Shown here: piece by piece, positions 48,666-59,872 of the stretch | How positions within the stretch are numbered: position 1 is the stretch's first letter | Layout of the letters: each line of letters begins with the position of its first letter | Origin: Macrotrachela quadricornifera | Lineage: Eukaryota; Rotifera; Eurotatoria; Philodinida; Philodinidae | Length of the DNA: 64,000 bases | Direction: 5' to 3' | Assembly: GCA_022393335.1 (NCBI GenBank) | Contig: JAJEKB010021279.1 | Coordinates: 18,525-82,524 of the forward strand | Position numbers and translations under genes: made by a program | The notes under the pieces: model-generated | What the model saw: the letters and a program-made list of their open reading frames with translations, nothing else | What the model was told of the DNA's origin: nothing | The model's database searches: none

Positions 48666-51600
48666 ATGAACTTCTACGACATAAAAGTTTGTGATATAAT
48701 TTATTAAAAAATATAGTATAAAATAATCTATATTTTTTCCACTATTTCAGTCGGACAAATCACCTGCAGAATCAAGAACACTGTATGTTTATTGAAAAAT
48801 TGTAAAAAATGATTAAAAAGGATAATTTATTTTAGATATGAACTTTTTCGAAGAAAAAAGTTAATGTGGATTATAGGTTTTAGTATTGTTGCAATTTTGA
48901 TCTTACTATCCATTATTATTCCAATTATTGTCATCAAGAAAAAAAGAGATACACCACCAACAACAACGCCATTAATAACGAAAGGTAGAGTTCTGTTGAA
49001 AAGAAAATAGAAGGAAGCCGACTGCTTATTTTCAATCAGTTATCTATATATATAAAGAAGAATGTCTGTCTGTCTGTTTGTTTGTTTGTTTGTTCGCTAT
49101 GCATTCAGTCCCTGTAAAAGCTACGACCACGAAACTTTCCATGGTGCCTCCCCAGGCCCAGAGGAAGGTCATAGCAGGTTCACCCACCGGGGGTGTGAGT
49201 TTGGGTGAGGGGTGTGGGTGGAATATCACCCAGATAGTATTGTTTTAACTAACATTACCAAACTTTCCGCGGTGATTTTCTGAGTCTAGGGGCGGTTTTT
49301 ATAGAGTGCTGTTACGATTTATAGGATTAGTATGATAGTGTTTAGGTGAAATTTCACCCAAATTATGTGCCAATGAAATTTGCACGAATTTTTGAGAAAT
49401 TTAGCGAATTTTGTTAGGATTTTAAGATGAATCAATTTTTATCGATGATTCGTTGATTTAAATGTGTAATTGGAATGCTTCTAATCTATATACATAAAAA
49501 AGAATGTCTGTCCGTTTGTTTGTCTGTTTGTTCTTCATGGATTCGACCCCTGTACGAGCTAGCGTGAGCAAACTTTTCATGGTGCATCCCTAGGCCCGGA
49601 GGAAGGTTATAGCGGGGTCACCCATCGAGGGTGTGGGATAGGTGGATGTGGGTGAAATCTCACCCAGATAGTAGTGTATTAGCTAACAGTACGAAACTTT
49701 CCACGGTGCTTTTCTGAGTGAAGCGTTAGCTTTATAGCGTGCTGTTACCATGAATAGGGGAAGGATGGGAATGTTTGGGTGAAATTTCACCCATGCCATA
49801 TGGTAATGAAATTTGCATGAATTTTGAGAAATTTAGCGAATTTGTTATGATTCTAAGATGAATCATTTTGTAACGATGGTTCTTTGGTTTAAATATGAAA
49901 ATCGAATGCTTCTAATAGGTTATAAGAGAAAAAAATGTATACAAGCGTTTCCTTGATTCACAACGATGACGTATCTATATATTTAAGGAAGAACATTTGT
50001 CTGTTTGCTATGCATTCATCCCGTGCGATAGCTAGCGTCACAAAAGTTTCCACACTACTTCCTTAGCTTCTGAGGAAAGATATCGTGAGGTTGGAACCAC
50101 CAAACGGGGTGCGTGGAAGGGGCTGGGTGAAATTTCATCGCGATCAATATAGGTCGAGATTTTTATGAGTCTGTTCCCTATGTATTTAGTCATCGTGAGA
50201 GATAGGATCACGGAACTATCCGCATCAGTTCCTTGAGTGCTAAGGAAAGTCAGCTGAGTGATTGGCAGTGAGAAAGGGAGGCGTGCCTGAAACTTCATCC
50301 AAGTCGTAAGTGACCGTAATTTTAGTCACTTTCTAATCAAATGACGTAGTTCAATGTGAATTTGAAAGTGATCGTGTCCAGAGTGGATGCGAGTGAGCAT
50401 GTCAGCTTGAGTCCGATGAGAAGAGTCCTGTTGAAGATGCCTGATGCACGATGGGAAATGGTCTGTGAAAGATACCTCAAGCACGGCGCGAAAAGCTTTG
50501 TGAAAGATGCTCCATGCACGGTGGGAGAAGTTCTGTGAAAGATGCTCGACGCAAGGTGGGAAAAGCTCTGAAAAATACCCCCCACGCACAGAAGAATAAG
50601 CTCTGAAATATTCCTCAAGCACGGCGGAAAAAGCTTTGCGAAAGATATTCCACGCACGATTGGAAAAGCTATGTGAAAGATACCCAAAGCACGGCGGGAA
50701 AAGCTATGNNNNNNNNNNGCGGGAAAAGCTATGTGAAAGATACCCAAAGCACGGCGGGAAAAGCTCTGTGAAAGATACCCCACGGACTGCGGGAAAAGCT
50801 CTGTGAAAGATACCCCACGGACTGCGGGAAAAGCTCTGTGAAAGATACCTCAAGCACGGCGGGAAAAGCTCGGAAAAATACCTCACGCACAGCAGGATAA
50901 GCTCTGAAAAATTTCTGAAGCACGGCGGGAAAAGCTTTGCGAAAGACATTCCACGTACGGCGGGAAAAGTTCTGCGAAAGATACACATGCACGGTGGGAA
51001 AAGCTCTCTGTAAAATATACCCCATGCACGGCGGGAAAAGCTCTGTAGCAGAGGTTCCAGGTACAGTGAAAAAAATCCTGTGAAAGAGGTATCACGTACG
51101 GCGAGAAGAGTCCAATGGCGAACTCCTACGCATAGCAGGAACAATCCTGTTAAAGATGCTTGACACATGTCGGTAAAAGCCCGGTCCAAGAGGTTTCAGA
51201 TGTAACGCGAAAATTTCTGTTGCAGATGGTTCACCCACAGGGGAAACAGTCCTATAAAAGACGTTTTAGGTACAACAGAAAAAGTCGGATTGAAGATACA
51301 AAACTTCAACCATATTCTCTTTGCAGCGGGTACCTCCGCTAGTAGTAGATAAAATATTGAAAAAGAAAATTTTTGAATAAAGACAAACATAAAAATAGCA
51401 TAGAGAGTATTCTATAAGTTTGATCAACAAAAAATATATCAACAAGTGATGTGCGGAACCAATGTTTTTTTTATGCCACAACAGGAGTAGGTCCCTTTCT
51501 TCAATGATTTCGACCCCAATGTTGACATTTGTTTTTCACATGAACTCCACTTGATCCCAGTCCAGATAGGTTCTATGTCAACTCTCGTAGTTCTATAATT

Positions 51601-53938
51601 GGTGTGTTTAAGGCAATTTTAGTCCTGAAATAAAGAGATTTTTCCCTTCTGTTTATCAAAGATATCTAGCAGATAATTGATCTATGATGATCTTAACTAT
51701 TTCTTCCAATTTTATTAGCACAATGAATCGTTAATCTTATTAAGTTCTTTAGATCCTTTCGATATTTAAATAATATTAATATAAAAATATCTTTGTATAA
51801 TGATTTTGTATCGATCTATCTCAAAAATAAAAAAAGTTCATAAAAATAGAATCAGAAATTTCGATCATACTTGAAAACTTCTTGTGTAAAAAGTATGAGT
51901 TAGAATAAATATTGTGACGTTTTAATCAATGACGATCGTCAAGGATTGATTATCTACAATAATCGCCAATCTATATTAGCATACAGTAATGACTTGATCA
52001 AGGGAGGAAATATTGGAGTGTAACATCTCTACTTGCCAAAAAAATTTTTCTTTTTTCACAGAAAAATTCGTATCTTCTGTTAATAAAAAATAATGGTGCG
52101 ACTCAGAAAATTTGCAACACTAGGTTCACATTTCCAAATAATTCACTACACCCTCTCTGATATTCGTTGACTCGAGCTATCACTGTAACATAAACACTGT
52201 CCGATGATGCAAATATTATGAAAACGATTCCACTGGATTTTTAAAAGCAAAAATACTTATACCAAACTGGAACCACTTGAACATCTGTATTTAGATGAAC
52301 TTTTCAAATGACACCAAAACAGTTTGGTTTATTTATATCTACAACTATTTTACTAACAAAATAAATTTTGATTATATCAGTATCAAATACGACTGTCGAA
52401 AGATTATTTTCAGTCTCAGAAGTAACAGCGATTGATCTGAAAAAAAAGAACAAAATCAATCTTATGTAAGATCATTTAGTGTCTTAAATCAGAAAAAATC
52501 ATGAGAAGAAATAAATTTTCTATCATTCAATTCAATTAAATATGTATTTTCAGCAAAGTTATCCGAATCATATGATAATCATTTATTTAGTCATTATGAT
52601 CTAAGATTTATAGATTTTGTCTTTATCTTGATAATATCTACTGAAGTATAGAGATATTTGAAAAATATACAAATTTGTGTAATTCATAGAATGATAAGGT
52701 CAAAACTCAAATTTTCTATATTTGTCATTTATACCAAAGATTTAAATAAAGAGAATAGAAAACTTGTCTTATCCGATCAAACCATACAAGATTCTTTTAT
52801 GTAATAAAATTCCATCTTTCTCCAGCGTATGTTAAAAAAATTTGTACTAAAATTAACAAACCGTTTTTACTTTAAAATATCTAAAAACAATCCATTTATG
52901 AACAGACAAACTTGAGTATTCGATAATGTACATGTATTTTGCTCTTCAATCTGAATATGTGCAAAGTTTATTCTAGGATGGTTATACACTGGTAGTATGC
53001 TATATGCACGACGTTTACACACAGCATCGGTATTAAAGGATGGAAAAGTGTTGGTTAGTGGTGGAATAAATAAGGGTACTTTTCTAAATAGTGCTGAGAT
53101 ATATCATCCATCAACAGGAACATGGTCAATTACTAGTAACATGAATATTCCACGATATGGACACACGGCATCTCTATTAAACAACGGAAAAGTATTAATT
53201 AGTGGTGGAGAAGGATTATATTATTATACTCTAAATAGTGCTGAGTTATATGATCCATTAATAGGAACTTGGACAACTATCAGTAACATGACAAGTAAAC
53301 GATCTAAACATACTGCATCCGTATTAGCAGATGGAAAAGTTTTGATTACTAGTGCATCTAATGGTGAATTATATGATCCATCAACAGAAACTTGGACAGT
53401 TATTGGTGATATGAATCATGTACGATTGGACCACACTGCATCCGTATTAACAAATGGAAAAGTGTTGGTTGTTGGTGGTCATAATCCTATTACACTCAAT
53501 AGTGCCGAGATATATGATCCACTAACAGGAACTTGGACAACTATTGATAATATGAAAGATGCACGATCTTTCCACACAGCATCTGTATTAAAGGATGGAA
53601 AAGTTTTAGTTACTGGTGGATATAATGGCAGTATTCATCTGGATAGCACTGAGTTGTATGATCCATCAACAGGAACTTGGACAACTATCAGTAACATGAA
53701 AACTGCACGATCTGGACACACTGCATCCGTATTAACAAATGGAAAAGTGTTGGTTGTTAGTGGTAGGAGTGGTGTACTTGATAAAGCTGAATTATATGAT
53801 CCATCAACAGGAGCTTGGACAACTATTGATAATATGAATGATGCACGATCTCAGCATACTGCATCCCTATTAACAAATGGAAAAGTATTGATGTGTGGTG
53901 GTGATTGGCTAAATAGTGCAGAACTATACGAACCATAA
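48666..53938 (+). CDS. membrane-anchored kelch-like beta-propeller protein
   Basis: Proposed exons 48666-48686, 48751-48782, 48836-48984 and 52977-53938 keep frame and give 387 residues. The three small exons encode a short cytoplasmic tail, one transmembrane helix at about residues 28-51 (WIIGFSIVAILILLSIIIPI) with a basic stop-transfer KKKR, and a PPTTTP linker. The last exon encodes seven kelch-type units of about 45 residues (R..HTASVL..GKVLV.GG......L.SAE.YDPSTGTWT.I.NM), enough for a 6-7-bladed propeller, probably extracellular. This unit consensus is common in bacterial kelch/galactose-oxidase-like proteins and in bdelloid expansions. The propeller exon is certain; the first exon and the link across the 3992 bp repeat-filled intron are inferred from matching phase. 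Confidence 0.7.
49043..50330. repeat. three tandem ~440 bp repeat units
   Basis: Copies begin near 49043, 49486 and 49971. Each opens with CTATATA.A.AAA..AGAA and a TCTGTCTGTTTG-like run, followed by GCTATGCATTC-type, CAGGCCC/AGGCCCGGAGGAAGG and GTGGGTG.AAT.TCACCC blocks. The third copy is shortened and partly duplicated internally. The array lies in the large kelch-gene intron. The family is unassigned. Confidence 0.7.
50418..51300. repeat. 35 bp minisatellite array
   Basis: About 25 units of 35 bp, with core GGCGGGAAAAGCTCTGTGAA then AGATACCCCACGCAC. Unit spacing was checked at 50726, 50761, 50796 and 50831 (35 bp each). The array is GC-rich against AT-rich surroundings, and divergence increases toward the right end. 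The long open frames across it are products of the repeat, not genes. Confidence 0.9.
50709..50718. other. assembly gap (10 N)
   Basis: Ten N bases fall inside the minisatellite between nearly identical units. The true array length is therefore unknown. Confidence 0.98.
52368..52469 (+). pseudogene. hAT transposase C-terminal remnant (tentative)
   Basis: An open stretch reads SVSNTTVERLFSVSEVTAID then a lysine-rich end. It resembles the hAT dimerisation-domain signature (S..(S/T).ER.FS..G....). Only about 30 residues are visible, and the usual R.RL segment is degraded. It lies in the large kelch-gene intron. Confidence 0.4.
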
Positions 53939-54517
53939 TAGAGAAATTGACAATAAATAATTATTTTTCTTATTTTTGACGTCTTATCTTATGTCGTAAA
54001 ACTATATTCACATGAAAAAATGATTTTCATCGATTACTTAATAATTAATTTACTTTTACTTTCAATTCTTTGCATATTCATTGTATCTTTAATAAATTCA
54101 TCTTATAACAATAAAATATTTTATTTATTTCTATTGTTCGAAATAGATTATTATAATTAACAGTGTTTTACACAGAGAAAATATTTAGATAAATTCATAT
54201 TTTTTAAAGGAATATTAGTTTTAATAATTACAAACAATTAAAAAACTAAATAACGGTTTTAAAGATAACCATAAATATTTTTCTAAATTCATGTCAAATA
54301 TGCTAACAAATGATAAACGTTACAATTTCAGAAAATGATATTGACAAAAAGTGGATTCATTGCGTTTTGTTAAATACGAAAATTTTTCACTCTTGTAACA
54401 AATGGTATCACTCTCTTTTAATTGGATTACGAGAAATATTTCATATTCAAAAAAAGTTCAAAAATGATTTATTTTTATTTCTATAGACAAGAATTTAAGT
54501 TACTAAAAGCTTTGATC
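53939..54517. other. intergenic region
   Basis: 3' flank of the kelch gene; AT-rich, and no feature was recognised. Confidence 0.4.
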
Positions 54518-54606
54518 AAGGGGGAAAAAGCAGATTTTGACGCCCAAAATCTGTTGAAATCTTTTGAAATCTTAAAATCTTGAAATCTGCTATTTCCCCC
54601 TTGAGA
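54518..54606. repeat. short hairpin-forming inverted repeat
   Basis: CAAGGGGGAAAAAGCAGATTT at its left end is mirrored by AAATCTGCTATTTCCCCCTTG at its right end, around tandem GAAATCTT repeats. A related half (AAATCAAGGAGGAAAAAGCA) occurs near 46155. Confidence 0.75.
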
Positions 54607-54817
54607 CTCATACTATGATTTTCCTCAGAACTATGCTTTTACTGTACTTGAGTCGTCCGGTCTTCCATATATGCTGACTTAATCAAGTGTCTGTTTTATC
54701 AATAATAATATACAATGTTGTAGAACTCATCACGGACTACAAGATGCACTACTTTATGTTTGATTTTGATTGAGTAAAGGAACCGAGTATGTTCCTTTGC
54801 TTCTACAGCACCATAGA

Positions 54818-56150
54818 CTATTTAATGTCAAAAAAGTAGAGTATAAATATCTCCACAGAATATCGTCGCATGACTATGAAAATTTTACTGTCGGCACAGT
54901 TTTTGCTACTCTTTCTATGGACAATTTCAGAAACTGAGAATTCTACCTCTAGGTAAAGAAAACTTTTTAGACATCCACTAGAAACCTTAGAATTTGCATA
55001 AGACATCTTGCTGATTATGATTATAAGAGCTTATGGTGCATACAAGAGTTTGTTCACATTAAATTTTTCTCCTCACTTAGTGTCTTGTTAATGAGATAGA
55101 CAAATGAAAAGAAACAACAAATTTTAGATCGAGTATCCTGCGAGTGCTTTCCGCTGTAATCTATGTAATTGAACCTGATGGTTTTTAGGACGTGTGAAGA
55201 CTTCGAGGATCTGGAGCAATAATCTTCAAGATATCTGGAAAAGAATTGTTCAAAATTTTGCGGAACACCTTCACGAAGGTGAATTAGTAGCGTATAGAAT
55301 TCTTTCATAGCCAGTGCTCTACACAAATTCAAGAACATCCGATATGTCATATAATATCCATATTTACTATGGAAAAATATGTCAGGTATGGTGTGTCGTA
55401 TTTCTACATGTGTCGTAAACAGATATTTCACTTATCAGTCTCAGTGTAACTTAGATAGAAGATAATCGCATCCAAAGAAATATTTCCAGCTGCAAAGAGC
55501 TTGTGCACAATAAATTGAAATAATTTCCAAACTATATACAGTATAATTATTTATTGTATGCAAGGCGTATTTCAATCCTTAGAACACATTGTTTGAGCAA
55601 ATGTCGCTGTGTATTTATAATTTAAAAGTGGCTAATATCTTTTTGTAATATTTAGTTTCGGACATAAATAGACCATATATAAATACGATTTTTGGACTAT
55701 TCGTGTAACATCTTTTGTGTATCTGTCGAAAACAATATATTGTCGTCTATTCAAAATCAAAGGCATTTTACAGGACTCTGCGAAAATGATGGCACTATTT
55801 TTTTCACTGATAATAGGCTCCATAGCCACTAGATAATCGATTTCTCCATAACAAGTTTCAAATGATGTCATTATTCGGCAACCCTAATCGACTACCACCA
55901 GATGATGTCATTGCAAAAAAAAGATTTATATGGTCAGTTCGTGAGGTTGTTACATAACACATGTTACGAGGCGAAAGCAGAGTCATAACATACAGTCACA
56001 TACATCATTCCTCTGCATCTGTGCTTTCATCCTTCAGACTATCTTGCTCATTTCTTATTTTTTCTTCTTTTCTACGTACAATGGTGATAGTTAATTGTGA
56101 GAGAATATACCTGTTGGTGGCAGCATATAACTCACGTCCAAATCAGCTCT
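54818..56150 (-). pseudogene. chain of degenerate minus-strand ORFs
   Basis: Successive minus-strand frames at about 56146-56004 (ELYAATNRYILSQL, then a charged KEEKIRNEQDSLKDES), 55871-55632, 55431-55054 and 55006-54818 have more mixed codon use than the surrounding noise. The frame 55431-55054 contains DIFFHSKYGYYMTYRMFLN, which weakly recalls the FYTS.YGY...R.YLN strand of TRAF/MATH domains. Stops separate the pieces, and no set of splice sites restores one frame. It is a possible decayed TRAF-like gene, otherwise unexplained. Confidence 0.22.
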
Positions 56151-56329
56151 TCACTACATGAATTTCTTTTGAACTTCAGGTATTCTTCAAGTTATTTTTT
56201 GTGCTTTTTACGGAATCACATGTATTTTCGGAGGCGAAAATTTCAACTGTGAATATTGGTTATATGTGTTATAGTATGTAGTTACGACATGCCATAGAAG
56301 GTTATATTAATGGAATAACCCAGAGTGTT

Positions 56330-56357
56330 CATTCATTCATTCATTCATTCATTCATT
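56330..56357. repeat. (CATT)n microsatellite
   Basis: About seven perfect CATT units followed by a CTTT run. Confidence 0.95.
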
Positions 56358-56601
56358 CTTTCTTTCTTTACATATACATCATCTATATCTACATATGTAT
56401 CTCGTTTTGTTTCGTTGTGTAAGATATCTTTCTTAGTATATTCTATTGATGTTTTCCTTTCTTGCCACGTATTGGTATATTCCACCTTGCGCCTAAAAGC
56501 TGGTATGAATACCCGTTAGTTTTATGTGTATCGGAGTGGCAAGCGAGCATAGTTTATAAATAAATATTATATACACATCAACGATTCAAGGATATAACAA
56601 T

Positions 56602-56924
56602 ATGGACGACAAAGACGATTATCCTCTCTTTTATTACTTCAAGTTATCGGGCTTATCGGTAAAATAATCGTTTTTCTTGGGTTTTTTTCTTATACACACG
56701 TACCATAGATTGGTTGTAACGGAGGACGCGCTGATCTGAGTGACTTATTGGCATCTTCGACTGAAACCAATATTTTCGAACGCCAACTCGAATATCTTTT
56801 CGTTCGCACTGGTTTCTTCTCTCTGCAACCTATGAATATAAAAAAATCATCAGATCTATACCCACCATCTGAACCACCTGCTGAGCGTCATTTTTCGCGT
56901 AATTCAGTTAAAAACAAATGTTAA
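56602..56924 (+). CDS. candidate small two-exon gene, unknown
   Basis: Exons 56602-56658 and 56709-56924 join across a 50 bp GTAAAA...CATAG intron to give 90 residues. It begins MDDKDDYPLFYYFKLSGLS and continues with GCNGGRADLSDLL, NIFERQLEYLFVRTGFFSL and a Pro/Ser-rich end. TTTATAAATAAATATTATAT about 40-55 bp upstream could serve as a promoter element. GC content and codon use are higher than in the confident genes. No family was recognised and no membrane or signal segment is evident. It could be a recent or foreign gene, or a chance frame. Confidence 0.35.
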
Positions 56925-58676
56925 ACTCGTATCTCCAACATACGGAATAATACACACAGTAAACACTTGTGCGTGCCTTTTTCTTACATGCATGTCTCTC
57001 TTTTTCTTCTTTATTAAATAATTTCGCAAAAATTAATATAACGGCAACAAAAAGAAAACGAATCGATTAGTGAGCTCTTAAAAATGAAATACGTTTCTCA
57101 AGCGAGCATTCAATGAAATATTATGTCATATGTACCTTAGAATTCAGTCATGATTGGAGTGTCCAACGCATTTAGAGTAAAAAGATTTTCTTTCGGTATT
57201 ATAATCTTTCATCGAAGTTATACTATGGTTTGGAAAATAAAATACCAATGTCTGACTGATATGATGTTCAAAAAAAGTATATATAACGTCAGTGACTTAA
57301 CCAGAAAGAAACACAAAGGAAGTTCAGTCTCCGTTTTTAAGTTAGTCGCTCCATTATTTATGTCTGCTTCATTCAGCAACTAATAGTCCGATTTCGTTCA
57401 CAGTCCAAGAAAGTCATGCCTGATTGTGTACGAACGGTTATGAGGTTTAGAATAGAACTTCAGACGCAAGTTCAAAAACTAAACCTATTTTACGTACTCT
57501 TTATGGTAAGGTACCTTCTGTCGAACTGAATGCAATATTTCTGTAGCCTTTGACTATTATTATTTTTAAAACTATGTTTGTAATGGAATTTATACCAATT
57601 ACTGTCCGTCATGCATGTTGAATTAACCCAGAAACTGTAGAAGCATCTCAATTTATTAATTTTTTGCTCATTTGTGAAATATTTCATGAGCAATAGATCA
57701 TCTATGTCTGTTAGTTAGCCTTCCGCTTATGAATTGACTTAGATACTGTCAAAAAATAATGATTTGTATATAAATAAGAGATGATCTAGAAGTTGCGAAG
57801 CGATACATAGATAACTCTTTAGTGTAATTTTAATTTATTTATGAATGATTGCCACGATCAAATTTTCTAGATAAGCGCCTTTGTATATGTCTGAATGCAT
57901 GATAAGTTGCCAAAGTCCATTGTTGATTTATCGAATGCATTTACAGGACAAGTTAAGCTAGGAGTTAAATAAATGATGAAAGGAAAAGAAATGCCAATAT
58001 ATTAGGAAAAACCAATTAGAAAATGATTAGTCTATCAATCAGCAAGAAATAAATAGAATATATCTCGACAACCAAGGAAAAATAACATTTCTACTCAAAA
58101 TGCTAGGATAAAAGACACAAAGTTTGTGTGACAATTGACTAATATTGGGAAAAAATTACAAATTTTCCAGCATTCTTCATTTAAAACATGCCGTATTGTT
58201 ATTATGAAACGCAAAAGTTCTACATTTATGTCTATTAAAAACTGTGCTATAAAGTTATTTATATACCCCCTCTATCAGACTGGCGTTTAGCTTCCAGAAA
58301 ACTCTCTGATTTACAGAAAAATAATTCTTGTTGAGCATATCGAAGATCAAGTTTCGTTGGTAGCTATCCATTACAAATTCAATTCCATCAACTTTCTAAA
58401 AAAGCTGCATTATATTAAAATTTTTAAATATAATGCTCAATGAAGTTTTTCGAAATATCTGGTAGATTTTCTACAGACCTACTCTGTAAGAATCCCTGTT
58501 GAACTTCACAAATGAGCAACTAGTCGCTCCCATTGTCAAATTCGAGAGCACCAGAGCAAAACACTTCATAAGCTCACGATTGGATATTCAAAAGAACGCG
58601 TGCAAGTATACATGTAAGAGTACAAATTCATCTTGATTTTGATGTTCTTTTCATCTTAGCACAATCAATCAGACAC
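56925..58676. other. gene-free stretch
   Basis: No supported gene. Short frames (57150-57383 plus, 57490-57693 minus) lack motifs. Confidence 0.4.
58669..58676. repeat. left 8 bp target-site duplication
   Basis: TCAGACAC, repeated exactly at 60220-60227 on the other side of the hAT-type element. Eight base pairs is the standard hAT duplication length. Confidence 0.8.
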
Positions 58677-58894
58677 TAGACATGGGCAAAAAGACCCTTT
58701 TTTGGAATCGGAACCGCATCGGAATCGGTTTCAGCAGTTTCAGAACCGTATCGGAATCGGCTGTAGCAATTTCGGAATCGTATCGGAATCGGCTACCACA
58801 GTTTCAGAATCGTATCGGAATCGGAATCGGCAACTCCCTTTTTTTAGGTCAAAGTTATCCATTTAGATTCGCAACAATGCCTATAATATACTTG

Positions 58895-58977
58895 CGTGAA
58901 ACGTTTGTTCTCCGCTAGTGGTGAGGCTGTTACTGAATCACGTACACGTTTAGGTGGTGATAAATTAGAAAAATTAA
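58895..58977 (+). pseudogene. hAT transposase C-terminal fragment
   Basis: The frame reads VKRLFSASGEAVTESRTRLG followed by GDKLEKLI, the hAT dimerisation-domain pattern (ER.FS..G..v...R.RL...). It stops abruptly at the MITE boundary. On the far side of the MITE, from 59875, the same frame continues with FLKKNHLVL, the expected next motif, then a Thr/Ser-rich tail to a stop near 60006. Sequence before residue VKRL is out of frame or degenerate. Confidence 0.75.
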
Positions 58978-58979
58978 TA

Positions 58980-59872
58980 CAGAGTGGCCCAAAAGTTACG
59001 CACCCGACAGAAAATTGAATATCTCCCTTACGGTTCAGGCAAACGGACTGATTTTTTTTACCAGTGATAGAGGTATGTATAAGCTTTATATCCACAAAGA
59101 CATGTCTAGGAAGACCCTTTGTTAAGTATCACTTTTGACCTTAACAAGAAAAATTTTACTTTTTCACAGTTCGAAAAACAATCACTTTCCCGAAAAAAAT
59201 CGAATATCTTCGCTATGGCTCCAGCTAACGAGCTGATTTTTTTATCAATGACAGTGACATGTTCAAGCTCGATATTCACAAGGGCATGCCTAGCGAGATC
59301 CTTTGTTAAATATATTGTTTTCTCTCCTACCTGTAAAAGGGTAAAATTATTTTGTTAAGATCATTAGTAGTACTTTATAAAGGCTGTCTCCAATTTTATC
59401 CTTATAGATTTAAAGTGTGAACATGCTTCTATTATTGGTAGAAAAATCATCTTGTTTGCTCGAGCTGTAGCCGTGATATTTAATTTTTTCTTGGCATCGT
59501 GACTTTTGGGTCATGTACAGGGTGGCCCAAAAGTCAATTTACCATAATAAAAATTGAATATCCCCATTAAAGCTCGAGCGAATGAGCTAAGCTTTTTACC
59601 AATAATAGAGGCATGTTCAAGCTTCATTTCCATAAAGACATATTTAGAGAGACCCTCTGTTATGTATATTATTTTTTTTTGAACTGTGAAAAAGTAAAAT
59701 TTTTCTTATTAAGGTCAAAAGTGATACTTAACAAAGGGTCTTCCTAGACATGTCTTTGTGGATATAAAGCTTATACATATCTCTATCACTGGTAAAAAAA
59801 TCAGTCCGTTTGCCTGAGCCGTAAGGGAGACATTCAATTTTCTGTCGGGTGCGTAACTTTTGGGCCACCCTG
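58980..59872. mobile_element. Tc1/mariner-like MITE, 893 bp
   Basis: The ends CAGAGTGGCCCAAAAGTTAC and GTAACTTTTGGGCCACCCTG are inverted and flanked on both sides by TA, the Tc1/mariner target. Terminal repeats extend about 170 bp (pairing through CTTACGGTTCAGGCAAACGG and AGACATGTCTAGGAAGACCC). The interior holds further diverged copies of the same module, including another CAGGGTGGCCCAAAAGTCA end at about 59518, so it is itself a rearranged or nested MITE. It has no transposase. Confidence 0.85.

Noticed and set aside
48666..48984. Separate single-pass membrane microprotein gene independent of the kelch exon
   Set aside because: The phase at 48984 matches the acceptor at 52977 exactly, and the Thr/Pro linker makes sense as a stalk; one gene is the simpler reading.
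50418..51300. CRISPR-like appearance of regularly spaced repeats
   Set aside because: The whole 35 bp unit repeats with no unique spacers, and the setting is an intron of a eukaryotic gene.
50326..51390. Several overlapping minus-strand ORFs of 64-161 residues with repeating LSQSFSRRA-like sequence
   Set aside because: They are translations of the 35 bp minisatellite in all frames. The period is not a multiple of three, and the frames include the N gap.
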